Below are positions 26,439-39,811 of a stretch of DNA of 64,000 bases, piece after piece (within the stretch, counting starts at the first letter, position 1; every line of letters starts with the position of its first letter). Origin of the DNA: Siphonodentalium dalli (taxonomy: Eukaryota > Mollusca > Scaphopoda > Gadilida > Siphonodentaliidae). The stretch is taken from assembly GCA_032622095.1 (NCBI GenBank), contig CP136069.1, positions 9,378,036-9,442,035 on the forward strand, given 5' to 3'. A program made the position numbers and the translations under genes. Under the pieces are notes generated by a model. It saw only the letters and a program-made list of their open reading frames with translations. It did no database searches and was not told where the DNA came from.

Positions 26439-27805
26439 CATCATTGGGAGGTATAGGTATAGAGTAGATAAACACACTGTATTACTGTCACATCATTGGG
26501 AGGTATAGGTATAGAGTAGATAAATACACTGTATTACTGTCTCATCATTGGGAGGTATAGCGTAGATAAATACACTGTATTACTGTCTCATCATTGGGAG
26601 GTATGGCGTAGATAAATACACTGTATTACTGTCTCATCATTGGGAGGTATAGAGTAGATAAACACACTGTATTACTGTCACATCATTGGGAGGTATAGGT
26701 ATAGAGTAGATAAATACACTGTATTACTGTCTCATCATTGGGAGGTATAGGTATAGAGTAGATAAACACACTGTATTACTGTCATATCATTGGGAGTTAT
26801 AGGTATAGAGTAGATAAACACACTGTATTACTGTCTCATCATTGGGAGTTATAGGTATAGAGTAGATAAACACACTGTATTACTGTCACATCATTGGGAG
26901 TTATAGGTATAGAGTAGATAAACACACTGTATTACTGTCACATCATTGGGAGTTATAGGTATAGAGTAGATAAACACACTGTATTACTGTCTCATCATTG
27001 GGAGGTATAGGTATAGAGTAGATAAACACACTGTATTACTGTCTCATCATTGGGAGTTATAGGTATAGAGTAGATAAACACACTGTATTACTGTCTCATC
27101 ATTGGGAGGTATAGGTATAGAGTAGATAAATACACTGTATTACTGTCTCATCATTGGGAGGTATAGGTATAGAGTAGATAAACACACTGTATTACTGTCA
27201 CATCATTGGGAGTTATAGGTATAGAGTAGATAAACACACTGTATTACTGTCTCATCATTGGGAGTTATAGGTATAGAGTAGATAAATACACTGTATTACT
27301 GTCTCATCATTGGGAGGTATAGGTATAGAGTAGATAAACACACTGTATTACTGTCACATCATTGGGAGGTATAGGTATAGAGTAGATAAATACACTGTAT
27401 TACTGTCTCATCATTGGGAGGTATAGCGTAGATAAATACACTGTATTACTGTCTCATCATTGGGAGGTATGGCGTAGATAAATACACTGTATTACTGTCT
27501 CATCATTGGGAGGTATAGAGTAGATAAACACACTGTATTACTGTCACATCATTGGGAGGTATAGGTATAGAGTAGATAAATACACTGTATTACTGTCTCA
27601 TCATTGGGAGGTATAGGTATAGAGTAGATAAACACACTGTATTACTGTCATATCATTGGGAGTTATAGGTATAGAGTAGATAAACACACTGTATTACTGT
27701 CTCATCATTGGGAGTTATAGGTATAGAGTAGATAAACACACTGTATTACTGTCACATCATTGGGAGTTATAGGTATAGAGTAGATAAACACACTGTATTA
27801 CTGTC
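26439..27805 (+). repeat. Higher-order repeat D: 501-bp block at 866-bp spacing
   Basis: Bases 26439-26939 recur at 27305-27805. Each copy has three consecutive 46-bp monomers; the first carries AGCGTAG (C43 at 26561 and 27427) and the second a private GGTATGGCG form with G replacing A (near 26605 and 27471). The 866-bp spacing equals 17 monomers, three of them 46 bp. The match is bounded by pos-18 differences at 26438/27304 and 26940/27806. Confidence 0.92.
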
Positions 27806-29545
27806 TCATCATTGGGAGGTATAGGTATAGAGTAGATAAACACACTGTATTACTGTCTCATCATTGGGAGTTATAGGTATAGAGTAGATAAACACACTGT
27901 ATTACTGTCTCATCATTGGGAGGTATAGGTATAGAGTAGATAAATACACTGTATTACTGTCTCATCATTGGGAGGTATAGGTATAGAGTAGATAAACACA
28001 CTGTATTACTGTCTCATCATTGGGAGGTATAGAGTAGATAAACACACTGTATTACTGTCTCATCATTGGGAGGTATAGGTATAGAGTAGATAAATACACT
28101 GTATTACTGTCTCATCATTGGGAGGTATAGGTATAGAGTAGATAAACACACTGTATTACTGTCTCATCATTGGGAGTTATAGGTATAGAGTAGATAAACA
28201 CACTGTATTACTGTCTCATCATTGGGAGTTATAGGTATAGAGTAGATAAACACACTGTATTACTGTCTCATCATTAGGAGTTATAGGTATAGAGTAGATA
28301 AACACACTGTATTACTGTCTCATCATTGGGAGGTATAGGTATAGAGTAGATAAACACACTGTATTACTGTCACATCATTGGGAGGTATAGGTATAGAGTA
28401 GATAAATACACTGTATTACTGTCTCATCATTGGGAGGTATAGGTATAGAGTAGATAAACACACTGTATTACTGTCTCATCATTGGGAGGTATAGGTATAG
28501 AGTAGATAAACACACTGTATTACTGTCTCATCATTGGGAGTTATAGGTATAGAGTAGATAAACACACTGTATTACTGTCTCATCATTGGGAGTTATAGGT
28601 ATAGAGTAGATAAACACACTGTATTACTGTCTCATCATTGGGAGTTATAGGTATAGAGTAGATAAACACACTGTATTACTGTCTCATCATTGGGAGGTAT
28701 AGGTATAGAGTAGATAAACACACTGTATTACTGTCTCATCATTGGGAGTTATAGGTATAGAGTAGATAAATACACTGTATTACTGTCACATCATTGGGAG
28801 GTATAGGTATAGAGTAGATAAATACACTGTATTACTGTCTCATCATTGGGAGTTATAGGTATAGAGTAGATAAACACACTGTATTACTGTCACATCATTG
28901 GGAGTTATAGGTATAGAGTAGATAAATACACTGTATTACTGTCTCATCATTAGGAGTTATAGGTATAGAGTAGATAAATACACTGTATTACTGTCTCATC
29001 ATTAGGAGTTATAGGTATAGAGTAGATAAATACACTGTATTACTGTCTCATCATTAGGAGGTATAGGTATAGAGTAGATAAATACACTGTATTACTGTCT
29101 CATCATTGGGAGGTATAGGTATAGAGTAGATAAACACACTGTATTACTGTCTCATCATTGGGAGTTATAGGTATAGAGTAGATAAACACACTGTATTACT
29201 GTCTCATCATTGGGAGGTATAGGTATAGAGTAGATAAACACACTGTATTACTGTCACATCATTGGGAGGTATAGGTATAGAGTAGATAAACACACTGTAT
29301 TACTGTCTCATCATTGGGAGGTATAGAGTAGATAAATACACTGTATTACTGTCTCATCATTGGGAGGTATAGGTATAGAGTAGATAAATACACTGTATTA
29401 CTGTCTCATCATTGGGAGTTATAGGTATAGAGTAGATAAACACACTGTATTACTGTCTCATCATTGGGAGTTATAGGTATAGAGTAGATAAATACACTGT
29501 ATTACTGTCACATCATTGGGAGTTATAGGTATAGAGTAGATAAAC

Positions 29546-31274
29546 ACACTGTATTACTGTCTCATCATTGGGAGGTATAGGTATAGAGTAGATAAACACA
29601 CTGTATTACTGTCTCATCATTGGGAGTTATAGGTATAGAGTAGATAAACACACTGTATTACTGTCTCATCATTGGGAGGTATAGGTATAGAGTAGATAAA
29701 TACACTGTATTACTGTCACATCATTGGGAGGTATAGAGTAGATAAACACACTGTATTACTGTCTCATCATTGGGAGGTATAGGTATAGAGTAGATAAACA
29801 CACTGTATTACTGTCTCATCATTGGGAGGTATAGCGTAGATAAATACACTGTATTACTGTCTCATCATTGGGAGTTATAGGTATAGAGTAGATAAACACA
29901 CTGTATTACTGTCACATCATTGGGAGTTATAGGTATAGAGTAGATAAACACACTGTATTACTGTCTCATCATTGGGAGGTATAGGTATAGAGTAGATAAA
30001 CACACTGTATTACTGTCACATCATTGGGAGTTATAGGTATAGAGTAGATAAACACACTGTATTACTGTCTCATCATTGGGAGTTATAGGTATAGAGTAGA
30101 TAAACACACTGTATTACTGTCTCATCATTGGGAGGTATAGGTATAGAGTAGATAAACACACTGTATTACTGTCTCATCATTGGGAGTTATAGGTATAGAG
30201 TAGATACACACACTGTATTACTGTCTCATCATTGGGAGGTATAGGTATAGAGTAGATAAACACACTGTATTACTGTCTCATCATTGGGAGTTATAGGTAT
30301 AGAGTAGATAAACACACTGTATTACTGTCTCATCATTGGGAGGTATAGGTATAGAGTAGATAAACACACTGTATTACTGTCTCATCATTGGGAGTTATAG
30401 GTATAGAGTAGATAAACACACTGTATTACTGTCACATCATTGGGAGGTATAGAGTAGATAAATACACTGTATTACTGTCTCATCATTGGGAGGTATAGGT
30501 ATAGAGTAGATAAACACACTGTATTACTGTCTCATCATTGGGAGTTATAGGTATAGAGTAGATAAACACACTGTATTACTGTCACATCATTGGGAGGTAT
30601 AGAGTAGATAAATACACTGTATTACTGTCTCATCATTGGGAGGTATAGGTATAGAGTAGATAAACACACTGTATTACTGTCTCATCATTGGGAGTTATAG
30701 GTATAGAGTAGATAAACACACTGTATTACTGTCTCATCATTGGGAGGTATAGGTATAGAGTAGATAAATACACTGTATTACTGTCACATCATTGGGAGGT
30801 ATAGAGTAGATAAACACACTGTATTACTGTCTCATCATTGGGAGGTATAGGTATAGAGTAGATAAACACACTGTATTACTGTCTCATCATTGGGAGGTAT
30901 AGCGTAGATAAATACACTGTATTACTGTCTCATCATTGGGAGTTATAGGTATAGAGTAGATAAACACACTGTATTACTGTCACATCATTGGGAGTTATAG
31001 GTATAGAGTAGATAAACACACTGTATTACTGTCTCATCATTGGGAGGTATAGGTATAGAGTAGATAAACACACTGTATTACTGTCACATCATTGGGAGTT
31101 ATAGGTATAGAGTAGATAAACACACTGTATTACTGTCTCATCATTGGGAGTTATAGGTATAGAGTAGATAAACACACTGTATTACTGTCTCATCATTGGG
31201 AGGTATAGGTATAGAGTAGATAAACACACTGTATTACTGTCTCATCATTGGGAGTTATAGGTATAGAGTAGATA
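29546..31274 (+). repeat. Higher-order repeat E: 661-bp block at 1,068-bp spacing
   Basis: Bases 29546-30206 recur at 30614-31274, anchored by a 46-bp C43 monomer (29835 and 30903) and a 46-bp A43 monomer two copies before it. The spacing equals 21 monomers, four of them 46 bp. The left limit is C/T at 29545 versus 30613; the right limit is C at 30207 (GATACACAC) versus A at 31275. Confidence 0.9.
30417..30716 (+). repeat. 150-bp trimer repeated twice
   Basis: A three-monomer unit (46-bp A18/G31, then 52-bp T1/T18/G31, then 52-bp C1/T18/T31) is present at 30417-30566 and again, identically, at 30567-30716. It lies between the two copies of HOR E. Confidence 0.93.
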
Positions 31275-33350
31275 AACACACTGTATTACTGTCTCATCAT
31301 TGGGAGTTATAGGTATAGAGTAGATAAACACACTGTATTACTGTCTCATCATTAGGAGTTATAGGTATAGAGTAGATAAACACACTGTATTACTGTCTCA
31401 TCATTGGGAGTTATAGGTATAGAGTAGATAAATACACTGTATTACTGTCTCATCATTGGGAGTTATATGTATAGAGTAGATAAACACACTGTATTACTGT
31501 CACATCATTGGGAGGTATAGGTATAGAGTAGATAAACACACTGTATTACTGTCTCATCATTGGGAGGTATAGGTATAGAGTAGATAAACACACTGTATTA
31601 CTGTCTCATCATTGGGAGGTATAGGTATAGAGTAGATAAATACACTGTATTACTGTCTCATCATTGGAAGGTATAGAGTAGATAAACACACTGTATTACT
31701 GTCTCATCATTGGGAGTTATAGGTATAGAGTAGATAAACACACTGTATTACTGTCTCATCATTGGGAGTTATAGGTATAGAGTAGATAAACACACTGTAT
31801 TACTGTCTCATCATTGGGAGGTATAGGTATAGAGTAGATAAACACACTGTATTACTGTCACATCATTGGGAGTTATAGGTATAGAGTAGATAAACACACT
31901 GTATTACTGTCACATCATTGGGAGTTATAGGTATAGAGTAGATAAATACACTGTATTACTGTCTCATCATTGGGAGTTATAGGTATAGAGTAGATAAACA
32001 CACTGTATTACTGTCACATCATTGGGAGTTATAGGTATAGAGTAGATAAATACACTGTATTACTGTCTCATCATTGGGAGTTATAGGTATAGAGTAGATA
32101 AACACACTGTATTACTGTCTCATCATTGGGAGTTATAGGTATAGAGTAGATAAACACACTGTATTACTGTCACATCATTGGGAGGTATAGGTATAGAGTA
32201 GATAAACACACTGTATTACTGTCACATCATTGGGAGTTATAGGTATAGAGTAGATAAATACACTGTATTACTGTCTCATCATTGGGAGTTATAGGTATAG
32301 AGTAGATAAACACACTGTATTACTGTCACATCATTGGGAGGTATAGGTATAGAGTAGATAAACACACTGTATTACTGTCATATCATTGGGAGTTATAGGT
32401 ATAGAGTAGATAAACACACTGTATTACTGTCACATCATTGGGAGGTATAGGTATAGAGTAGATAAACACACTGTATTACTGTCACATCATTGGGAGGTAT
32501 AGGTATAGAGTAGATAAACACACTGTATTACTGTCACATCATTGGGAGGTATAGGTATAGAGTAGATAAACACACTGTATTACTGTCTCATCATTGGGAG
32601 TTATAGGTATAGAGTAGATAAACACACTGTATTACTGTCTCATCATTAGGAGGTATAGGTATAGAGTAGATAAACACACTGTATTACTGTCTCATCATTG
32701 GGAGTTATAGGTATAGAGTAGATAAATACACTGTATTACTGTCATATCATTGGGAGTTATAGGTATAGAGTAGATAAATACACTGTATTACTGTCTCATC
32801 ATTGGGAGGTATAGGTATAGAGTAGATAAACACACTGTATTACTGTCTCATCATTAGGAGGTATAGGTATAGAGTAGATAAACACACTGTATTACTGTCT
32901 CATCATTGGGAGTTATAGGTATAGAGTAGATAAATACACTGTATTACTGTCTCATCATTGGGAGTTATAGGTATAGAGTAGATAAACACACTGTATTACT
33001 GTCTCATCATTGGGAGTTATAGGTATAGAGTAGATAAATACACTGTATTACTGTCACATCATTGGGAGTTATAGGTATAGAGTAGATAAACACACTGTAT
33101 TACTGTCACATCATTGGGAGGTATAGGTATAGAGTAGATAAACACACTGTATTACTGTCTCATCATTGGGAGTTATAGGTATAGAGTAGATAAACACACT
33201 GTATTACTGTCTCATCATTGGGAGTTATAGGTATAGAGTAGATAAACACACTGTATTACTGTCTCATCATTGGGAGTTATAGGTATAGAGTAGATAAACA
33301 CACTGTATTACTGTCTCATCATTGGGAGGTATAGGTATAGAGTAGATAAA

Positions 33351-34130
33351 CACACTGTATTACTGTCTCATCATTAGGAGGTATAGGTATAGAGTAGATA
33401 AATACACTGTATTACTGTCACATCATTGGGAGGTATAGGTATAGAGTAGATAAACACACTGTATTACTGTCTCATCATTAGGAGGTATAGGTATAGAGTA
33501 GATAAATACACTGTATTACTGTCTCATCATTGGGAGGTATAGGTATAGAGTAGATAAACACACTGTATTACTGTCTCATCATTAGGAGGTATAGGTATAG
33601 AGTAGATAAATACACTGTATTACTGTCACATCATTGGGAGGTATAGGTATAGAGTAGATAAACACACTGTATTACTGTCTCATCATTAGGAGGTATAGGT
33701 ATAGAGTAGATAAATACACTGTATTACTGTCACATCATTGGGAGGTATAGGTATAGAGTAGATAAACACACTGTATTACTGTCTCATCATTGGGAGTTAT
33801 AGGTATAGAGTAGATAAACACACTGTATTACTGTCTCATCATTGGGAGGTATAGGTATAGAGTAGATAAACACACTGTATTACTGTCTCATCATTAGGAG
33901 GTATAGGTATAGAGTAGATAAATACACTGTATTACTGTCTCATCATTGGGAGTTATAGGTATAGAGTAGATAAACACACTGTATTACTGTCTCATCATTA
34001 GGAGGTATAGGTATAGAGTAGATAAATACACTGTATTACTGTCACATCATTGGGAGGTATAGGTATAGAGTAGATAAACACACTGTATTACTGTCTCATC
34101 ATTAGGAGGTATAGGTATAGAGTAGATAAA
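33351..34130 (+). repeat. 104-bp dimer array
   Basis: Over 15 monomers, copies with C1, T18, A26 and G31 alternate with copies having T1 and G26. The A26 base is at 33376, 33480, 33584, 33688, 33896, 34000 and 34104, always 104 bp apart except for one skipped slot near 33792. The even monomers are mostly A18/G31. The interruption is two G26 monomers at 33767-33870. This is a true two-monomer HOR; earlier A26 copies at 32648 and 32856 (208 bp apart) may be its older edge. Confidence 0.92.
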
Positions 34131-34910
34131 TACACTGTATTACTGTCTCATCATTGGGAGGTATAGGTATAGAGTAGATAAACACACTGTATTACTGTCA
34201 CATCATTGGGAGTTATAGGTATAGAGTAGATAAACACACTGTATTACTGTCTCATCATTGGGAGTTATAGGTATAGAGTAGATAAACACACTGTATTACT
34301 GTCACATCATTGGGAGTTATAGGTATAGAGTAGATAAACACACTGTATTACTGTCTCATCATTGGGAGGTATAGGTATAGAGTAGATAAACACACTGTAT
34401 TACTGTCTCATCATTGGGAGTTATAGGTATAGAGTAGATAAACACACTGTATTACTGTCTCATCATTGGGAGGTATAGGTATAGAGTAGATAAACACACT
34501 GTATTACTGTCACATCATTGGGAGTTATAGGTATAGAGTAGATAAACACACTGTATTACTGTCTCATCATTGGGAGTTATAGGTATAGAGTAGATAAACA
34601 CACTGTATTACTGTCTCATCATTGGGAGTTATAGGTATAGAGTAGATAAACACACTGTATTACTGTCTCATCATTGGGAGGTATAGGTATAGAGTAGATA
34701 AACACACTGTATTACTGTCTCATCATTGGGAGGTATAGGTATAGAGTAGATAAACACACTGTATTACTGTCTCATCATTGGGAGTTATAGGTATAGAGTA
34801 GATAAATACACTGTATTACTGTCTCATCATTGGGAGTTATAGGTATAGAGTAGATAAATACACTGTATTACTGTCTCATCATTGGGAGTTATAGGTATAG
34901 AGTAGATAAA

Positions 34911-34953
34911 TACACTGTATTACTGTCACATCATTGGGAGGTATAGGTATAAA
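34911..34953 (+). repeat. 43-bp monomer, first of three
   Basis: Nine bases of the tail (including AGTAGAT) are missing, so the end reads GGTATAAACACAC. The GATA motif is lost and a TATAAA string formed. The copy has T1, A18 and G31. Identical forms are at 35162-35204 and 35569-35611. Confidence 0.94.
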
Positions 34954-35161
34954 CACACTGTATTACTGTCTCATCATTGGGAGGTATAGGTATAGAGTAG
35001 ATAAACACACTGTATTACTGTCTCATCATTGGGAGTTATAGGTATAGAGTAGATAAATACACTGTATTACTGTCTCATCATTGGGAGTTATAGGTATAGA
35101 GTAGATAAATACACTGTATTACTGTCTCATCATTGGGAGTTATAGGTATAGAGTAGATAAA

Positions 35162-35204
35162 TACACTGTATTACTGTCACATCATTGGGAGGTATAGGTA
35201 TAAA
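35162..35204 (+). repeat. 43-bp monomer, second of three
   Basis: It is identical in form to 34911-34953 and lies 251 bp away (43 + 4 x 52). The following C1/T18/G31 and C1/T18/T31 copies are also shared, so a five-monomer unit was duplicated. Confidence 0.94.
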
Positions 35205-35568
35205 CACACTGTATTACTGTCTCATCATTGGGAGGTATAGGTATAGAGTAGATAAACACACTGTATTACTGTCTCATCATTGGGAGTTATAGGTATAGAG
35301 TAGATAAATACACTGTATTACTGTCTCATCATTGGGAGTTATAGGTATAGAGTAGATAAATACACTGTATTACTGTCTCATCATTGGGAGTTATAGGTAT
35401 AGAGTAGATAAATACACTGTATTACTGTCTCATCATTGGGAGTTATAGGTATAGAGTAGATAAATACACTGTATTACTGTCTCATCATTGGGAGTTATAG
35501 GTATAGAGTAGATAAATACACTGTATTACTGTCTCATCATTGGGAGTTATAGGTATAGAGTAGATAAA

Positions 35569-35611
35569 TACACTGTATTACTGTCACATCATTGGGAGGT
35601 ATAGGTATAAA
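35569..35611 (+). repeat. 43-bp monomer, third of three
   Basis: It lies 407 bp from the second copy (43 + 7 x 52). The extra length is a run of identical T1/T18/T31 monomers that expanded between them. Confidence 0.94.
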
Positions 35612-38600
35612 CACACTGTATTACTGTCTCATCATTGGGAGGTATAGGTATAGAGTAGATAAACACACTGTATTACTGTCTCATCATTGGGAGTTATAGG
35701 TATAGAGTAGATAAATACACTGTATTACTGTCATATCATTGGGAGTTATAGGTATAGAGTAGATAAATACACTGTATTACTGTCTCATCATTGGGAGTTA
35801 TAGGTATAGAGTAGATAAACACACTGTATTACTGTCTCATCATTAGGAGGTATAGGTATAGAGTAGATAAACACACTGTATTACTGTCACATCATTGGGA
35901 GGTATAGGTATAGAGTAGATAAACACACTGTATTACTGTCTCATCATTAGGAGGTATAGGTATAGAGTAGATAAACACACTGTATTACTGTCTCATCATT
36001 GGGAGTTATAGGTATAGAGTAGATAAATACACTGTATTACTGTCTCATCATTGGGAGTTATAGGTATAGAGTAGATAAACACACTGTATTACTGTCTCAT
36101 CATTGGGAGTTATAGGTATAGAGTAGATAAATACACTGTATTACTGTCATATCATTGGGAGTTATAGGTATAGAGTAGATAAATACACTGTATTACTGTC
36201 ACATCATTGGGAGTTATAGGTATAGAGTAGATAAACACACTGTATTACTGTCACATCATTGGGAGGTATAGGTATAGAGTAGATAAACACACTGTATTAC
36301 TGTCACATCATTGGGAGGTATAGGTATACAGTAGATAAACACACTGTATTACTGTCTCATCATTGGGAGGTATAGGTATAGAGTAGATAAATACACTGTA
36401 TTACTGTCACATCATTGGGAGTTATAGGTATAGAGTAGATAAACACACTGTATTACTGTCTCATCATTGGGAGTTATAGGTATAGAGTAGATAAATACAC
36501 TGTATTACTGTCACATCATTAGGAGTTATAGGTATAGAGTAGATAAACACACTGTATTACTGTCTCATCATTGGGAGTTATAGGTATAGAGTAGATAAAT
36601 ACACTGTATTACTGTCTCATCATTGGGAGTTATAGGTATAGAGTAGATAAATACACTGTATTACTGTCTCATCATTGGGAGGTATAGGTATAGAGTAGAT
36701 AAATACACTGTATTACTGTCACATCATTGGGAGGTATAGGTATAGAGTAGATAAATACACTGTATTACTGTCTCATCATTGGGAGGTATAGGTATAGAGT
36801 AGATAAATACACTGTATTACTGTCATATCATTGGGAGGTATAGGTATAGAGTAGATAAATACACTGTATTACTGTCTCATCATTGGGAGGTATAGGTATA
36901 GAGTAGATAAACACACTGTATTACTGTCTCATCATTGGGAGGTATACGTATAGAGTAGATAAACACACTGTATTACTGTCACATCATTGGGAGGTATAGG
37001 TATAGAGTAGATAAACACACTGTATTACTGTCTCATCATTGGGAGTTATAGGTATAGAGTAGATAAATACACTGTATTACTGTCTCATCATTGGGAGGTA
37101 TAGGTATAGAGTAGATAAATACACTGTATTACTGTCATATCATTGGGAGGTATAGGTATAGAGTAGATAAACACACTGTATTACTGTCACATCATTGGGA
37201 GGTATAGGTATAGAGTAGATAAACACACTGTATTACTGTCACATCATTGGGAGTTATAGGTATAGAGTAGATAAATACACTGTATTACTGTCACATCATT
37301 AGGAGTTATAGGTATAGAGTAGATAAACACACTGTATTACTGTCACATCATTGGGAGTTATAGGTATAGAGTAGATAAATACACTGTATTACTGTCTCAT
37401 CATTAGGAGGTATAGAGTAGATAAATACACTGTATTACTGTCTCATCATTGGGAGTTATAGGTATAGAGTAGATAAACACACTGTATTACTGTCTCATCA
37501 TTGGGAGTTATAGGTATAGAGTAGATAAATACACTGTATTACTGTCACATCATTGGGAGTTATAGGTATAGAGTAGATAAATACACTGTATTACTGTCTC
37601 ATCATTGGGAGTTATAGGTATAGAGTAGATAAACACACTGTATTACTGTCACATCATTGGGAGTTATAGGTATAGAGTAGATAAATACACTGTATTACTG
37701 TCACATCATTGGGAGTTATAGGTATAGAGTAGATAAATACACTGTATTACTGTCTCATCATTGGGAGTTATAGGTATAGAGTAGATAAACACACTGTATT
37801 ACTGTCTCATCATTGGGAGGTATAGGTATAGAGTAGATAAATACACTGTATTACTGTCACATCATTGGGAGGTATAGGTATAGAGTAGATAAATACACTG
37901 TATTACTGTCTCATCATTGGGAGTTATAGGTATAGAGTAGATAAATACACTGTATTACTGTCTCATCATTGGGAGTTATAGGTATAGAGTAGATAAACAC
38001 ACTGTATTACTGTCTCATCATTGGGAGGTATAGGTATAGAGTAGATAAATACACTGTATTACTGTCTCATCATTGGGAGGTATAGAGTAGATAAACACAC
38101 TGTATTACTGTCTCATCATTGGGAGTTATAGGTATAGAGTAGATAAATACACTGTATTACTGTCTCATCATTGGGAGGTATAGGTATAGAGTAGATAAAC
38201 ACACTGTATTACTGTCTCATCATTGGGAGTTATAGGTATAGAGTAGATAAACACACTGTATTACTGTCACATCATTGGGAGGTATAGGTATAGAGTAGAT
38301 AAATACACTGTATTACTGTCTCATCATTGGGAGTTATAGGTATAGAGTAGATAAACACACTGTATTACTGTCACATCATTGGGAGGTATAGGTATAGAGT
38401 AGATAAATACACTGTATTACTGTCTCATCATTAGGAGGTATAGGTATAGAGTAGATAAATACACTGTATTACTGTCTCATCATTGGGAGTTATAGGTATA
38501 GAGTAGATAAACACACTGTATTACTGTCACATCATTGGGAGGTATAGGTATAGAGTAGATAAATACACTGTATTACTGTCTCATCATTGGGAGTTATAGG

Positions 38601-39811
38601 TATAGAGTAGATAAACACACTGTATTACTGTCACATCATTGGGAGTTATAGGTATAGAGTAGATAAATACACTGTATTACTGTCTCATCATTGGGAGTTA
38701 TAGGTATAGAGTAGATAAACACACTGTATTACTGTCTCATCATTGGGAGTTATAGGTATAGAGTAGATAAATACACTGTATTACTGTCACATCATTGGGA
38801 GTTATAGGTATAGAGTAGATAAACACACTGTATTACTGTCACATCATTAGGAGGTATAGGTATAGAGTAGATAAATACACTGTATTACTGTCTCATCATT
38901 GGGAGTTATAGGTATAGAGTAGATAAACACACTGTATTACTGTCACATCATTGGGAGTTATAGGTATAGAGTAGATAAACACACTGTATTACTGTCTCAT
39001 CATTAGGAGTTATAGGTATAGAGTAGATAAACACACTGTATTACTGTCACATCATTGGGAGTTATAGGTATAGAGTAGATAAATACACTGTATTACTGTC
39101 ACATCATTAGGAGTTATAGGTATAGAGTAGATAAACACACTGTATTACTGTCACATCATTGGGAGTTATAGGTATAGAGTAGATAAACACACTGTATTAC
39201 TGTCTCATCATTGGGAGTTATAGGTATAGAGTAGATAAACACACTGTATTACTGTCACATCATTGGGAGGTATAGGTATAGAGTAGATAAATACACTGTA
39301 TTACTGTCACATCATTGGGAGGTATAGGTATAGAGTAGATAAACACACTGTATTACTGTCTCATCATTGGGAGGTATAGGTATAGAGTAGATAAATACAC
39401 TGTATTACTGTCACATCATTGGGAGTTATAGGTATAGAGTAGATAAACACACTGTATTACTGTCACATCATTGGGAGTTATAGGTATAGAGTAGATAAAC
39501 ACACTGTATTACTGTCACATCATTGGGAGTTATAGGTATAGAGTAGATAAACACACTGTATTACTGTCACATCATTGGGAGTTATAGGTATAGAGTAGAT
39601 AAATACACTGTATTACTGTCTCATCATTGGGAGGTATAGGTATAGAGTAGATAAACACACTGTATTACTGTCACATCATTGGGAGTTATAGGTATAGAGT
39701 AGATAAATACACTGTATTACTGTCTCATCATTGGGAGGTATAGGTATAGAGTAGATAAACACACTGTATTACTGTCACATCATTGGGAGTTATAGGTATA
39801 GAGTAGATAAA
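35612..39811 (+). repeat. Ordinary 52-bp array
   Basis: This region is mostly 52-bp monomers with two 46-bp copies near 37421 and 38091, a C43 form GTATACAGTAG near 36329, and an early C36 copy at 36947. Several CATATC (T19) copies occur. There is no other sequence. Confidence 0.84.

Larger units (their letters stand above)
34911..35611 (+). repeat. Higher-order repeat F: 43-bp-monomer unit, 251 and 407 bp
   Basis: The unit is a 43-bp monomer, then C1/T18/G31, C1/T18/T31, and a variable run of T1/T18/T31 copies: two in the first unit and five in the second. Expansion of one monomer type inside an otherwise fixed unit suggests slippage or local unequal exchange between identical neighbours. 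Confidence 0.9.
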
